This document shows, one piece after another, positions 1 through 10,094 of a stretch of 64,000 nucleotides of DNA (position 1 is its first letter; the number at the start of each line of letters is the position of its first letter). A model generated the notes under the pieces. That model did not search any database. It had not been told where the DNA came from and saw nothing but the letters and a program-made list of their open reading frames with translations. The DNA comes from Afipia sp. (GTDB lineage Bacteria; Pseudomonadota; Alphaproteobacteria; Rhizobiales; Xanthobacteraceae). Where the stretch lies: NCBI GenBank assembly GCA_024707075.1, contig JANQAK010000001.1, positions 828,001 to 892,000 of the forward strand, given 5' to 3'. A program made the position numbers and the translations under genes.

Positions 1-304
1 GAAGAACGGAATCTTCGCCGCGAACTTCGGCGGCGGACAGGTCGACATCGTGTCCGGCAAATACGTCTTCCAGTGCACGGAAGCCTACAGGATCGAGAAC
101 GGCAAGCTCGGCGCGCCGGTGAAGGGGGCGATGCTGATCGGCAACGGCCCGACCGACCTGCATCGCATCTCGATGGTCGGCAACGACCTGCAACTCGATG
201 ACGGCATCGGCACCTGCGGCAAGCAGGGCCAGGGCGTGCCGGTGGGCGTCGGCCAGCCGACGCTGCGCATGGACCGCATTACTGTCGGCGGCACCGGATC
301 ATGA
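1..304 (+). CDS. tldD: Metalloprotease TldD, C-terminal end (partial)
   Basis: This is the last 100 codons of a gene that starts before the window. The readable frame begins at base 2 and ends with TGA at 302-304. Stretches such as [26 protein letters not shown] and [17 protein letters not shown] match the conserved C-terminus of TldD/PmbA-family proteins. TldD works with TldE/PmbA as a cytoplasmic zinc metalloprotease acting on unfolded peptides; this is family knowledge. The stop overlaps the next start (ATGA), so translation of lepB is probably coupled to it. The N-terminal half, with the metal-binding HExxxH motif, is outside the window. Confidence 0.9.
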   Translation, partial: KNGIFAANFGGGQVDIVSGKYVFQCTEAYRIENGKLGAPVKGAMLIGNGPTDLHRISMVGNDLQLDDGIGTCGKQGQGVPVGVGQPTLRMDRITVGGTGS

Positions 305-1068
305 GCGAAATTCCGCAGACCGTGAAACAGTCGCGAAGCTGGACCCGCTCGCTGGTCGAGATCGCGGCGGCGTTCCTGGTGGTGATGGCGGCCAAGGGCG
401 CGCTGGCGGAGCCGTTTTACGTGCCGTCAGGCTCGATGGAGCCGACACTGCTGATCGGCGACGCGCTGCTGGCCTCGAAATATCCCTACGGTTACAGCGC
501 GGCGTCGCTGCCGGTGAATATCGCATTGCCTGCAACGGGGCGCGTGTTCGGCGCGCTGCCCGATCGCGGCGACGTCGTGGTGTTCCGCTGGCCCGGCGAC
601 ACATCGCAGGTCTGGGTCAAGCGCGTGGTGGGGCTTCCGGGCGACCGCGTGCAGATGCGCGACGGCCATCTGTGGATCAACGGACAGCCGGTCGGGCTGC
701 GGCCGGACGGCCTTGGTCAGGCCGAAGACGAAGACGGACGCAACACGCCCGCAGCGCGCTTCGTTGAAACACTTCCCGGCGGCCATGAGCACACCTTGTT
801 CAAGCTGCGCGAGCACGGCTTTCTCGACAACACGCCGGACGTGACCGTGCCACCGGGACATCTGTTCGTGATGGGCGACAATCGCGATAACTCCGCCGAC
901 AGCCGCGTGCGCGTCTCCGACGGCGGTGTCGGCTTGCTGCCGGTGGAGAACCTCGTGGGCCGCGTCGACGCCATCGTCGGGTCGTGGGATCTCGGTATGA
1001 AGAGCCAGCCGATCTGGACCTGGCTGTCGGGATTCCGGGTCGCGCGATCCTTCACCGCGGTGCATTGA
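301..1068 (+). CDS. lepB: Signal peptidase I
   Basis: A 255-residue membrane-anchored serine protease that removes signal peptides from exported proteins on the periplasmic side of the inner membrane. One N-terminal hydrophobic segment lies at about residues 18-36. The catalytic serine is in [10 protein letters not shown] (Ser45), the general-base lysine in [14 protein letters not shown] (Lys107), and the family box [11 protein letters not shown] is present, so the Ser/Lys dyad is intact. The ATG overlaps the tldD stop by 4 bases. In many alphaproteobacteria lepB sits beside rnc and era; that is not so here, so this may be one of several lepB paralogues. Confidence 0.93.
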   Translation: MSEIPQTVKQSRSWTRSLVEIAAAFLVVMAAKGALAEPFYVPSGSMEPTLLIGDALLASKYPYGYSAASLPVNIALPATGRVFGALPDRGDVVVFRWPGDTSQVWVKRVVGLPGDRVQMRDGHLWINGQPVGLRPDGLGQAEDEDGRNTPAARFVETLPGGHEHTLFKLREHGFLDNTPDVTVPPGHLFVMGDNRDNSADSRVRVSDGGVGLLPVENLVGRVDAIVGSWDLGMKSQPIWTWLSGFRVARSFTAVH

Positions 1069-1100
1069 CCGGCACCGCGCTCAAGAAACCACAGGGATGA

Positions 1101-1673
1101 TTACCGCACCACGCCGGAAATGAATCCCGGCTTGCGGCGCGGCGGCTTGACGTGGTCCTTGAGGAAACAGCGCGCCGATTTGCCGAGATAGCCCGGCCGC
1201 GCATAGGTCCATGCCCGGCATTTGTTGTCGGCATCGCACGCCGCCTTGCAGGTCTCTCCCCGGGGATCGGCGCCGACCTCGAGATTGCGGTAGTCGCCGC
1301 CCTGCCTGTCGGTCTCGACTTCAAAGGCGCTGTTGCGCGGCTCGACCACGCCTGCGCCACGCACGCCGGAGACGCAGCAGGTGCTCTCGACGCGAGGCGG
1401 CACCGCATTCTTGAGCCAGCAGACTGCGCTTTCATCGCTCACGGCCGGATAGTTGAAGCTCCACGCACGGCAGCGGCGGTCACGTTCGCATTGCAATGCG
1501 CATACTGCGGGATCGCCGGAGGGCATCGGCGTGCGCAGATAATCGTTGCCGGGCCGATCGAAATTGGCCTGCGCGAAAGCCGGCTGGATGGTCACGAGCG
1601 CCATCAGGGCAAGCGCCGCCGCGAACGCAAGACATGCGCTCAAGCATGATCTGAAATTGCAGATTCGAGGCAT
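1101..1673 (-). CDS. Secreted PAN/Apple-domain protein
   Basis: About 190 residues. After an N-terminal hydrophobic signal sequence ending near PAFAQA there are two cysteine-rich PAN/Apple-like repeats. Each carries a core of the type CxxxCxxDxxCRAW (CALQCERDRRCRAWSF and CKAACDADNKCRAWTY), followed by a second pair of cysteines around WLKN or FLKD. PAN domains bind proteins or carbohydrates; no enzymatic residues are visible. I use the ATG at 1673 because it puts the signal peptide at the N-terminus. A start at 1733 would add 20 polar residues. A small hairpin (arms CGGGCC/GGCCCG, 1695-1710) lies just upstream. The gene stands alone, convergent with lepB. The cellular role is unknown. Confidence 0.75.
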   Translation of the reverse strand: MPRICNFRSCLSACLAFAAALALMALVTIQPAFAQANFDRPGNDYLRTPMPSGDPAVCALQCERDRRCRAWSFNYPAVSDESAVCWLKNAVPPRVESTCCVSGVRGAGVVEPRNSAFEVETDRQGGDYRNLEVGADPRGETCKAACDADNKCRAWTYARPGYLGKSARCFLKDHVKPPRRKPGFISGVVR

Positions 1674-1816
1674 GCTATCGCTTTCAGCGGGAGACGGGCC
1701 TTCAGGCCCGGTGTCCGGTCGGATCATGTCCATTCAATCGCCGTACTGATGTATGGCAGATGAACGGCAGATAAATGCCGGAACAACATTCCCGTGATCT
1801 GATTTAAGAGCCTGAC

Positions 1817-3187
1817 CTAAAACGCGTATTCGGTATAGGCCGGATCGACGGAATGCCCCCAGGGGCCGTTGAACTTCTCAAGCAGCCGTTCCGCCGGGGT
1901 CTGCCCTGTCGCCATGATGTGATCGAGCGGCTCCAGATACCGCGTCTCGTCGCGGCCGAGATGATCGATCCTGCCGCGCCGCGCCAGACCCTTGTGGGCC
2001 AGAAGCATGCAATCCTTGGCGACCTCGAACAGATAGCGGTTGCCGATTTTCGCCTTGAAGCCGAATCGCGGCACGTCGTCGCGCAGCGCCTGCCGTTCAT
2101 GCGCGGTCCACCGCTTGGCGAGATCCCACGCTGCATCCAGACTCTCATCGTCGTAAAGCAACCCGACCCAGAACGCCGGCAGCGACGGCAGTTGCTGCCA
2201 CGGCACGTTGTCGGAGCCGCGCATTTCGAGATAGCGCTTCAGGCGCACCTCGGGAAAAATCGTCGAAAGGTGATTGGCCCAGTCGGACAGCGTGGGTTTT
2301 TCGCCGGGCATCATCTTGTTGTTGCCGTCGAAGAAATCGCGGAACGACGATCCCGATACGTCGATGTAGTCATCGCCGCGCTTGACGAAATACATTGGCA
2401 CATCGAGCGCGTAATCGACCCAGCGTTCGAAGCCCATGCCGTCCTCGAACGCCCAGGGTATCATGCCCGCGCGCGCGTTATCGGTATCGCGCCAGATCTC
2501 GGAGCGGAATGACAGAAATCCGTTCGGCTTGCCTTCGGTGAACGGCGAATTCGCGAACAGCGCGGTCGCCACCGGCTGCAACGCCACCGACACCCGCAGC
2601 TTCTTGACCATGTCGGCCTCGGAGCAGAAGTCGAGATTGGTCTGCACCGTGCAGGTCCGGTACATCATGTCGAGGCCATATTGGCCGACCTTCGGCATGT
2701 AGCCGGTCATGATCTTGTAGCGGCCCTTCGGCATCACCGGGATCTGCTCGCGCGACCATGACGGCGTCATGCCGAGCCCGAGGAAACCCACGCCGAGCGG
2801 CGTCGCGATTTCACGCACCTGCGCCAGATGCGCCATCAATTCAGACGTCGTCTGGTGCACGGTTTCCACCGGCGCGCCGGACAATTCGAACTGGCCGCCC
2901 GGCTCCAGCGAGATCGCGCCGCCCCCGGTCACATCATACAAGCCGATGATGTTGCCGTTCTCCATGATCGGCTCCCAGCCGAGCAGGAGCTGCATGCCTT
3001 CGAGAAGGGCGCGGATGCCGCGCGCGCCTTCATAGGGAACGGGATTGTGGCCTTCCAGCGTGAACGGCGTCTTCTCGTGCTCGGTGCCGATGCGGAATTC
3101 GGATTTCGGTTTCACACCCGCTTCCAGCCACGCGACCAGTTCGTCACGCGACTGCAACGGCGTCATATCGATCTGATCACGCGCCAT
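1817..3187 (-). CDS. gshA: Glutamate--cysteine ligase
   Basis: A 456-residue enzyme of the plant/alphaproteobacterial class of gamma-glutamylcysteine synthetases. It catalyses the first, ATP-dependent step of glutathione synthesis in the cytoplasm. Recognisable blocks are FRIGTEHEKTPF near the N-terminus, GGAISLEPGGQFELSG (glutamate/Mg binding), TVQTNLDF and LEMRGSDNVPW. Length and ends are typical of the family. It lies on the opposite strand from a nearby glutathione S-transferase, so glutathione synthesis and use are encoded close together, but there is no shared operon. No regulatory sequence is evident. Confidence 0.95.
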   Translation of the reverse strand: MARDQIDMTPLQSRDELVAWLEAGVKPKSEFRIGTEHEKTPFTLEGHNPVPYEGARGIRALLEGMQLLLGWEPIMENGNIIGLYDVTGGGAISLEPGGQFELSGAPVETVHQTTSELMAHLAQVREIATPLGVGFLGLGMTPSWSREQIPVMPKGRYKIMTGYMPKVGQYGLDMMYRTCTVQTNLDFCSEADMVKKLRVSVALQPVATALFANSPFTEGKPNGFLSFRSEIWRDTDNARAGMIPWAFEDGMGFERWVDYALDVPMYFVKRGDDYIDVSGSSFRDFFDGNNKMMPGEKPTLSDWANHLSTIFPEVRLKRYLEMRGSDNVPWQQLPSLPAFWVGLLYDDESLDAAWDLAKRWTAHERQALRDDVPRFGFKAKIGNRYLFEVAKDCMLLAHKGLARRGRIDHLGRDETRYLEPLDHIMATGQTPAERLLEKFNGPWGHSVDPAYTEYAF

Positions 3188-3286
3188 GAAAAATCCGGAT
3201 AAGAGGTCTTGCTTGACGTGTCAGGGCACGATGCAGGGGGACGGTACGGATGCAGGCATCCGTAGCCACGAGGGGTAAAGAAAGGA

Positions 3287-3793
3287 TCATCGCGACGACG
3301 CGGTTTCTTTGGCAGTCTCTTTGGCGGAAACAGCGGTCGCCTGCGTTGCGCCGGCGCAACAACCGAGACGATCGAGCAAGCCGCTCAACTTGACCGCGTC
3401 GGCATCCGCGAGTTTCGAGCCGATATGGCGCTCGATGGCGGCAGAGTACGAATTCCACATCCGCTTCTGCAACTCGCGTCCCGCATCGGTGATCTCGACG
3501 AACAGGCCGCGCTTGTCCATCTTGCACTCGCGGCGAGCCGCGAGACCTTCCTCGACCAGACGATCGATCAAGCGCGAGGTCGAGTATTGCGGCAACAGCA
3601 TCTGCTTCTCGAGTTCGACCGGACGCAGTTCGCCGCCCGGTGCGCGCGACAGTTCGAGCAGCGCGTCGTACCAGGCCAGTGGCGGAAATCCGGCCTTCTT
3701 CAGGTCGTGCTCGACGGCGCCGAGCACCTTGCTCTGGACCCGCATCAGGCGAATCCAGACTTCCGTCGCCTCAGTCGAGGGTTTGCGTTTCAT
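3287..3793 (-). CDS. MarR-family transcriptional regulator
   Basis: About 168 residues with the MarR winged-helix fold. The helix-turn-helix and wing region read as VELEKQMLLPQYSTSRLIDR and RECKMDKRGLFVEITDAG, the latter being the DxRG wing signature (here DKRG). I chose the ATG at 3793 (MKRKPSTEATEV). An upstream in-frame start at 3871 would run through the promoter. It is divergent from a glutathione S-transferase gene, a usual arrangement for MarR proteins that respond to phenolic or electrophilic compounds, and it may repress both itself and gst. A tail of alternating AKE/TA residues ends the protein. Confidence 0.88.
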   Translation of the reverse strand: MKRKPSTEATEVWIRLMRVQSKVLGAVEHDLKKAGFPPLAWYDALLELSRAPGGELRPVELEKQMLLPQYSTSRLIDRLVEEGLAARRECKMDKRGLFVEITDAGRELQKRMWNSYSAAIERHIGSKLADADAVKLSGLLDRLGCCAGATQATAVSAKETAKETASSR

Positions 3794-3822
3794 GGCATCG
3801 TCCGTATCGTTCGGCCCACCCG

Positions 3823-3852
3823 AGAATAGCTCAATAAATGCAGTTGCATCAA
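3823..3852 (-). promoter_or_regulatory. Putative marR promoter with palindromic operator
   Basis: Read on the minus strand, TTGATG (3852-3847) and TATTCT (3828-3823) are separated by 18 bases and could be -35 and -10 boxes. The palindrome ATGCAGTTGCAT (3838-3849) lies inside, where a bound MarR dimer would block polymerase. A TTGACA at 3855-3860 on the plus strand could serve gst, but I see no good -10 for it. Prediction from sequence only. Confidence 0.4.
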
Positions 3853-3935
3853 TCTTGACATATCGCAGCATTTAGTGGACCGCCATGGGTGTTGCCAATG
3901 CCCCCGCGGCCAAAATCCAACAAGGGATACCTCCC

Positions 3936-4550
3936 ATGAAACTGTATTACTCGCCCGGCGCCTGTTCGCTCTCGCCCCATATCGCCCTGAAGGAGGCCGG
4001 TATCCCGTTCGACCTGGTCAAGGTCGACCTGAAGGCGAAGAAGCTCGAGGACGGCAGCGACTTCCACAAGATCAATCCGAAGGGCCAGGTTCCGGCGCTC
4101 GGCCTCGCCAACGGCGACCTGCTGACGGAGGGCGCGGTGATCGTCCAGATGATCGCCGACAGTGCGCCGCAAAAGAACCTCGCGCCCGCCCACGGCTCCA
4201 GCGAGCGCTACAAGCTGCAAGAATGGCTGAATTTCATCGCCAGCGAGTTGCACAAAAACTTCAGCCCGATGTTTCAGCCGGTGCTTTCGGATGACACCAA
4301 GGCGTTCTTCAAGACCCGCCTTGAGGGCAAGTTCAAATACATCGATCAGGCGCTTGCCGGCCGGGATTACCTGATGGGCAGCCAGTTCACCGTGCCCGAC
4401 GCCTATCTATTCACGATGCTCAACTGGGCGGGCCGCATGGGTCTCGACCTGTCCGGCCTGCCGAATCTCGCCGCCTACAAGGCGCGTGTTGCAGCGCGGC
4501 CGAAAGTGCAGGAAGCGCTGGCCGCCGAAGGGCTGTTGAAGGCGTCGTGA
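3936..4550 (+). CDS. Glutathione S-transferase
   Basis: A 204-residue cytosolic transferase with an N-terminal thioredoxin-like domain and a C-terminal helical domain. MKLYYSPGACSLSPHIAL is the classic beta-class (GstA-like) N-terminus with the active-site Cys in the PGACS motif. The cis-proline segment reads GQVPAL, followed by LTEGAVIVQMIAD, which contacts glutathione. It conjugates glutathione to electrophiles. I chose the ATG at 3936, preceded by AAGGGA, over an upstream in-frame ATG at 3885, because family members begin MKLYYSP. Probably controlled by the divergent MarR gene. A strong terminator follows at 4575-4603. Confidence 0.93.
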   Translation: MKLYYSPGACSLSPHIALKEAGIPFDLVKVDLKAKKLEDGSDFHKINPKGQVPALGLANGDLLTEGAVIVQMIADSAPQKNLAPAHGSSERYKLQEWLNFIASELHKNFSPMFQPVLSDDTKAFFKTRLEGKFKYIDQALAGRDYLMGSQFTVPDAYLFTMLNWAGRMGLDLSGLPNLAAYKARVAARPKVQEALAAEGLLKAS

Positions 4551-4574
4551 CGCGATCACGTTTTCGGGAATGAG

Positions 4575-4603
4575 AAAGGCGGGATCATCGATCCCGCCTT
4601 TTT
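4575..4603. terminator. Bidirectional intrinsic terminator
   Basis: Perfect 11-base arms AAAGGCGGGAT / ATCCCGCCTTT around a CATCG loop, followed by a T run on the plus strand and preceded by an A run (T run on the minus strand). It separates the convergent gst and hydratase/dehydrogenase genes and can end both transcripts. Confidence 0.88.
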
Positions 4604-4623
4604 CGATTTCATGTTGGGAAGGC

Positions 4624-6838
4624 TTACGCCGCGAGTTTCTTCGGCGGGAACCGGCCGTAGAAGGTCTCACCCTTGGCGGCCATGTCGATCAGAAGTTTCG
4701 GCGGGGCGAAGCGCGAGCCGTACTTCTTCTCCAGCTTGTGGCACAACTCGACGAAGTTCTTCGTGCCCATGAAGTCGATGTAGGACAGCGTGCCGCCGGT
4801 GAACGGCGCGAAACCGAAGCCGAGAATCGAGCCGACATCCGCCTCGCGCGGATCGGTGATGACGTGATCCTCCACCGTGCGCGCGGCTTCCACCGCCTGC
4901 ACCACAAGGAAGCGCTGCTTCAGTTCCTCGATGTCCAGCGTGTCCGGATCGAGGTGCTTCGGCTGCAACGTGCTCAGTTCCGGCCACAGCTTCTTCTGGC
5001 CCTTGCCCTTCTCGGGGTAATCGTAGAAACCCTTGCCGTTCTTGCGGCCGAGGCGTCCGCGCTTCTCGACCATCTCGACCAGGAGCTTCTTCTGATCCTG
5101 GTCGACCGCCTGGGTGCCGATATCGGCCTCGGTGGCTTTCAGAGATCTTCAGCGCGAGGTCGATGGCAATTTCATCGTTGAGCGACAGCGGCCCGACCGG
5201 CATGCCGGCCATCTTGCCGACGTTCTCGATCATCGCCGGCGGCACGCCTTCCAGCAGCATCTCGTAGCCCTCGCCGATGTAGCGCAGCACGCAACGGTTG
5301 GCGAAGAAGCCGCGCGAGTCGTTGACGACGATCGGCGTCTTCTTGATCTGGCGGACGTAATCGAGCGCCGTGGCCAGCGCGACCTCGCCGGTGTTCTTCC
5401 CGACGATGATTTCCACCAGCATCATCTTCTCGACCGGCGAGAAGAAGTGAATGCCGATGAACTTCGACTGGTCCTTCCATTCCTCGGCCAGCGAGTTGAT
5501 CGGCAGCGTCGAGGTGTTGGTGGCGAAGATCGTATCGGAGCGCAGCAGCGGCTGCGCCTTGGCGTAGGTCTCCGCCTTCACGCCGCGATCCTCGAACACG
5601 GCCTCGATGACGAGGTCGCAATCCTTGATCGCGTTGTAGTCGGGAGTCGCCGTGATGCGCGACAGGATCGCATCGCCGTCGGCCTGCTTCATGCGGCCCT
5701 TGGACACCGCGGCGTCGACCGCAGCCTTGGCGTGGCCCTTGCCCTTGTCGGCGCTGTCCTGATCGCGGTCGATCAGCACAACGTCAATGCCGGCCTGCGC
5801 GGAGACGAAACCGACGCTGGCGCCCATGAAGCCCGCCCCGATGACGGCGAGCTTCTTGACCTTGGTGGCGGGCACGTTCTGCGGGCGGCGCGCGCCCTTG
5901 TTCAGTTCGCCCATCGAGACGAACAGCGAGCGGATCATCGCCGCCGCTTCCTTCGAGCGCAGGATCTTGGAGAACCAGCGGGACTCGACACGCAGCGCCG
6001 CATCCATCGGCAGTTGCAGGCCCTCATAGACGGATTGCAGGATCGCGCGCGCGGCCGGATAGTTGTCGTAGGTCTCGCGGCGCAGAATCGCGTTCGCCGG
6101 CGGGAAGAACTGCATGCCGGCCTTGGAATAGACCGGGCCGCCGGGCAGCTTGAAGCCCTTCTCGTCCCACGGTGCCACGGCCTTGCCGCCAGCCTTGATC
6201 CAGTCCTTCGCGGTCTTGATCAGATCGGCCGCCGGCACCACCGCGCCAACGATGCCCCAGGCCTGCGCCTTCTTGAGATCAATGGCGTCGCCCTTGAGCA
6301 GCATCTGCAAGGCGTCCATCGGCTGGATCATGCGCGGCAGCCGCTGCGTGCCGCCGCCGCCGGGGAAAAGGCCGATCTTGACTTCGGGCAGACCGAGCTT
6401 CGTCTTCGGACTATCGGAAGCGATCCGGTAGTGGCAGGACAGGATCAGTTCGAACGCGCCGCCAAGGGCAAGACCGTTAATGGCGGCGACCCATGGTTTG
6501 CCGCTGGTCTCGATCTTGCGGAAATTCTGCGACAGCTTGACCACCTCGTCGAACACATGCTTGTTCGCGGCTTCCTCGCCCTTGCTCTTCAGCATCTCGC
6601 CATAGGCGCGGTTCATGCCTTCCAGCATGGTGAGATCCGCACCGCCGGAAAACGCTTCCTTGCCCGAGGTGATGACGACGCCCTTGACCGCAGCGTCATT
6701 GGTGGTCGCATCGACGATGGCGGCGAGTTCGGTGACGGTGGTCTCGTCCAGCACGTTCATCGACTTGCCGGGAATATCCCACGTCACCAGCGCAATGCCG
6801 TCGGCGTCGGTCTCAACCTTGAAATTCTTGTAGGCCAT
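4624..6838 (-). CDS. Enoyl-CoA hydratase / 3-hydroxyacyl-CoA dehydrogenase, frameshifted
   Basis: A FadB/FadJ-type fusion enzyme for the second and third steps of fatty acid beta-oxidation, about 737 residues once the frame is repaired. Residues 1 to about 300 are the crotonase domain (GGAFELILSCHYRIA; GLFPGGGGTQRLPRM). The NAD-binding domain starts at AVIGAGFMGASVG, followed by the 3HCDH domain with FFSPVEKMMLVEI and NRCVLRYIGEGYEM. After LALKI the frame breaks: one extra base near 5143 sends the reading into a run-on. The true C-terminus (LKATEADIGTQAVD onward, ending PPKKLAA) continues in the neighbouring frame to 4624. Both halves match the family, so this is one gene with a +1 indel, either a sequencing error or a recent mutation. 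Confidence 0.88.
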
Positions 6839-6860
6839 GTGATCGCTCCCAACTCTCTGT

Positions 6861-6969
6861 CGTCATCCTGAGGTGGCCTCGCCGCTTGCGAGGCCCTCGA
6901 AGGATGGTGTGATAAGATTTTCCGTCATCCTTCGAGGCTCGGGCTTCGCCCTCGCACCTCAGGATGACG
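6861..6969. repeat. Composite palindromic repeat, family A (copy 1)
   Basis: Two hairpin units placed head to head: CGTCATCCTGAGGTG opens the element and its reverse complement CACCTCAGGATGACG closes it, with inner CCTCGAAGGATGG and CATCCTTCGAGG arms. The same building blocks recur at 60971-61073 and 63785-63889. It lies between the thiolase and hydratase/dehydrogenase genes. Resembles short dispersed repeats common in Bradyrhizobium relatives. Confidence 0.8.
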
Positions 6970-6980
6970 TTTCCTTCCGC

Positions 6981-7003
6981 TCCCCTCCCCTTGTGGGGAG
7001 GGT
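6981..7003. repeat. C/G-rich palindrome, family D (short copy)
   Basis: Arms CCCTCCCC and GGGGAGGG around a short centre, just beyond the thiolase stop. The same core occurs inside the helicase gene (20864-20900) and the ligase gene (24932-25047). There is no T run, so a terminator role is doubtful. Confidence 0.6.
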
Positions 7004-7010
7004 AAAAACA

Positions 7011-8219
7011 TCAAACCCGCTCGATGATGGTCGCGGTGCCCATGCCGCCGCCGATGCACAGCGTGACCAGAGCGGTGGATTTGTTGGTGCGCTCGAGTTC
7101 GTCGAGCACGGTACCGAGGATCATCGCGCCGGTTGCGCCGAGCGGATGGCCCATGGCGATCGCGCCGCCGTTGACGTTGATCTTGTCGTTATCGATCTCA
7201 AATGCCTGGATGTAGCGCAGCACCACCGAGGCAAACGCCTCGTTGAGTTCGAACAGATCGATGTCCTTGAGCTTCATGCCGGAGCGCTCCAGCACCTTCC
7301 TGGTCACATCGACCGGGCCGGTCAGCATCATCGCGGGTTCGGAGCCGATATTGGCGAAAGCGCAGATCTTCGCACGTGGCTTGAGGCCGCGCTTCTTGCC
7401 GGCGTCTGCGCTGCCGAGCAGGACGGCGCCCGCACCATCAACGATGCCGGACGAGTTGCCGGCGTGATGCACATAGTTCACCGCCTCGATTTCAGGATGC
7501 GACTGGATCGCTACCGCATCGAAACCGCCCATCGCACCCATCGCAGCGAACGACGCCTGCAATTGTCCGAGCGACTGCATGGTGGTCGACGGACGCATGT
7601 GCTCGTCCTTGTCGAGAATGGTGAGACCGTTGATGTCCTTCACCGGAATCACGGAATTCTTGAAACGGCCTTCGTCCCAGGCCTTCGCGGCGCGCTGCTG
7701 GCTCTGCACGGCATAGGCGTCGACGTTATCGCGAGAGAAGCCATATTTGGTGGCGATCAGATCCGCCGACACGCCCTGCGGCATGAAGTAGGACGGCACC
7801 GCGATGGACGGGTCCATCGGCCACGATGCGCCCGAGGAGAGAATGCCGACGCGGCTCATGGATTCCGCACCGCCGCCGATGGTCATTTCGTGCTGGCCGG
7901 ACATGATCTGCGCCGCGGCGAAATTCACCGCGTCGAGACCCGAAGCGCAGAAGCGGCTGATCTGGATGCCCGGCACGGATTCGCCGAGGCCGGCATTCAT
8001 CGCCGCGAAACGCGCGATGTCGCCGCCGGCTTCGCCGATCGGATCGACCACGCCGAGAATCACGTCGTCGATGGTGTCGACCTCGATGTTGTTGCGCTCC
8101 TTGAGCGCCTTGAGCGGCGCTGTCGCCAGCGCCAGCGCCGTGACCTCGTGCAGGGAGCCGTCAGACTTGCCCTTGCCGCGCGGCGTGCGGACATGATCGT
8201 AGATAAATGCCTCAGGCAT
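7011..8219 (-). CDS. Acetyl-CoA C-acyltransferase (thiolase)
   Basis: A 402-residue thiolase that cleaves 3-ketoacyl-CoA with CoA, the last step of beta-oxidation. The acylated cysteine lies in [15 protein letters not shown]. The His box reads [18 protein letters not shown], and the second catalytic Cys is in CIGGGMGTA near the C-terminus. The start [17 protein letters not shown] has a strong ribosome binding site (AAGGAGG, 6 bases before ATG). It lies between an acyl-CoA dehydrogenase and a FadJ-like gene on the same strand, forming a beta-oxidation operon. The long open frame that appears to fuse it to the upstream dehydrogenase is an artefact of the frameshift in that gene. Confidence 0.93.
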   Translation of the reverse strand: MPEAFIYDHVRTPRGKGKSDGSLHEVTALALATAPLKALKERNNIEVDTIDDVILGVVDPIGEAGGDIARFAAMNAGLGESVPGIQISRFCASGLDAVNFAAAQIMSGQHEMTIGGGAESMSRVGILSSGASWPMDPSIAVPSYFMPQGVSADLIATKYGFSRDNVDAYAVQSQQRAAKAWDEGRFKNSVIPVKDINGLTILDKDEHMRPSTTMQSLGQLQASFAAMGAMGGFDAVAIQSHPEIEAVNYVHHAGNSSGIVDGAGAVLLGSADAGKKRGLKPRAKICAFANIGSEPAMMLTGPVDVTRKVLERSGMKLKDIDLFELNEAFASVVLRYIQAFEIDNDKINVNGGAIAMGHPLGATGAMILGTVLDELERTNKSTALVTLCIGGGMGTATIIERV

Positions 8220-8299
8220 GACGCCCTCCTTCAAATCCCGGTTGTTGCGTATTTGCGCAGGAGACCCGCGCCGGAGTTCGGCGCGGGGAAACTGAAATC

Positions 8300-10094
8300 T
8301 CAGAACGCTTCGGCAGGCAGTTCCATCATCGCGCCCGCACCCGACTGGATGCGTGACAGGCGCAACGCCGTTTCCGGCAGCATCCGCTCCATGAAGAACC
8401 TGCCGGTGACGAGCTTCGACTTCAGGTAGGGCTGCTCGCCGGATTCCGCCAGCTTGTCCTGCGCGACTTTTGCCATCCGCGCCCACATGTAAGCAAGCGT
8501 CACCAGACCGAAAAAGATGCAGGTAGTCGGTGGAAGCAGCGCCCGCGTTGTCCGGTTTCGCCATCGCATTTTGCATCAGCCACATGGTCGCCTGCTGCAA
8601 ATGCTGCAACGACGTGGAAAGCGGCCCGAGGTAAGGCTTCAGCGCCTCGTTCGCGCCGTTCTCCTTGGCGAAAGCGGAGACTTCATTGAAGAACGCGGTG
8701 ATGGCGCGGCCGCCGTCGCGGCCGAGCTTGCGGCCGACCAGATCCAGCGCCTGAATGCCGTTGGCGCCTTCATAGATCATGGCGATGCGCGCATCGCGCA
8801 CGAACTGCTCGACGCCGGTTTCCTGAATGTAGCCGTGGCCGCCATAGACCTGCTGCGCGGCGACCGTATTGGCGAAGCCGACATCGGTGAGCATGCCTTT
8901 GACCACCGGCGTCAGCAAACCCATGTGATCGTCGGCGGCCTGACGCTCCTTCGGATCGTCGGAGCGATGCGCGAGATCGCTTTTCAGCGAGGTCCACACC
9001 ACCAGCGCGCGCGCGGCTTCGTTGAAGGCGCGGATCGACATCAGCGTGCGGCGAATGTCGGGATGCACGATGATCGGATCGGCCGGCTTGTCCTTGGCCT
9101 GCGCGCCGGTCAATGCGCGGCCCTGCAAGCGATCCTTGGCGTAGGCGGCGGCATTCTGATAGGCGACTTCGGATTGCGCGAGGCCCTGAACGCCGACGCC
9201 GAGCCGCGCCTCGTTCATCATGACGAACATCGCCGCCATGCCCTTGTTCTCTTCACCGACAAGAGTGCCGACCGCGTTGTCGAAATTCAACACGCAGGTC
9301 GAGTTGCCGTGAATGCCCATCTTGTGCTCGATGGAGCCGCACGACACGCCGTTCGGCTCGCTGCTGATGGATCCATCGGCTTTCAGTTTGATCTTCGGCA
9401 CGACGAACAGCGAGACGCCCTTGATGCCGGCAGGCGCGCCTTCGATCCGCGCCAGCACCAGATGCACGATGTTCTCGGTGAGGTCCTGCTCGCCGCCAGA
9501 GATGAAAATCTTGGTGCCGGTGATCTTGTAGGTGCCGTCGGCCTGCTTCACCGCCTTGGTGCGCATCAGGCCAAGGTCGGTGCCGCATTGCGGTTCGGTG
9601 AGGTTCATGGTGCCGGCCCACTTGCCGGTCATCATGTTCGGCACGAACGTCTTCTTCTGCTCGTCCGAGCCATGAACCAGCAGCGCCGCCATCGCGCCCA
9701 TGGTCAGCCCGCCATACATGGAGAACGCCATGTTGGCCGAGATCAGGAATTCGTTGACGGTCTGCGACAGCGTCACCGGCAGGCCCTGGCCGCCATATTC
9801 CGCGGGTCCCGACAGGCCGAGCCAGCCGCCGTCCGCCAGTTGCTTGAACGCATCCTTGAAGCCGGCCGGCGTGGTGACGCGGCCGTCATCATGGCGCGTG
9901 CAGCCTTCGAGATCGCCGGAATGATTGAGCGGCTGGAGAACCTTTTCGGAAAACTTCGCAGCCTCGTCGAGAATTGCCGCGCGGACATCGGCCGTAGCGT
10001 CGCTGAAGCCGGGAAGGTTGTTGTACTTGTCGATCTGAAAGACGTCGTTGAGAAGGAAGGTCACGTCTTCGACGGGTGCTTTGTAGATCGTCAT
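8300..10094 (-). CDS. Acyl-CoA dehydrogenase (FadE/DmdC type), frameshifted
   Basis: About 597 residues after frame repair. This FAD enzyme makes trans-2-enoyl-CoA, the first step of beta-oxidation. It shows the FAD/substrate segment MNLTEPQCGTDLGLMRTKA, the ISGGEQD loop, and the catalytic glutamate in AMIYEGANGIQALDLVGRK, plus the C-terminal extension typical of large dehydrogenases acting on long-chain or dimethylsulfoniopropionate-type substrates. The frame breaks at a run of five A (8511-8515; four restore it). The last part (GLVTLAYMWARMAKVAQ to MMELPAEAF) continues in the other frame. First gene of the operon with thiolase and hydratase/dehydrogenase, probably under the divergent TetR gene. 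Confidence 0.88.

Noticed and set aside
5114-6871. 585-codon open frame antisense to the hydratase/dehydrogenase (and similar long antisense frames at 8517-10148 and 17828-20443)
   Set aside because: Arg/His/Asp-rich shadow translations typical of GC-rich DNA opposite real genes; no family signature.
7011-10094. A single 1027-codon open frame that would fuse an acyl-CoA dehydrogenase to a thiolase
   Set aside because: The join region is a frameshifted reading of the dehydrogenase C-terminus; the thiolase has its own ATG and strong ribosome site, and the real C-terminus is found in another frame.
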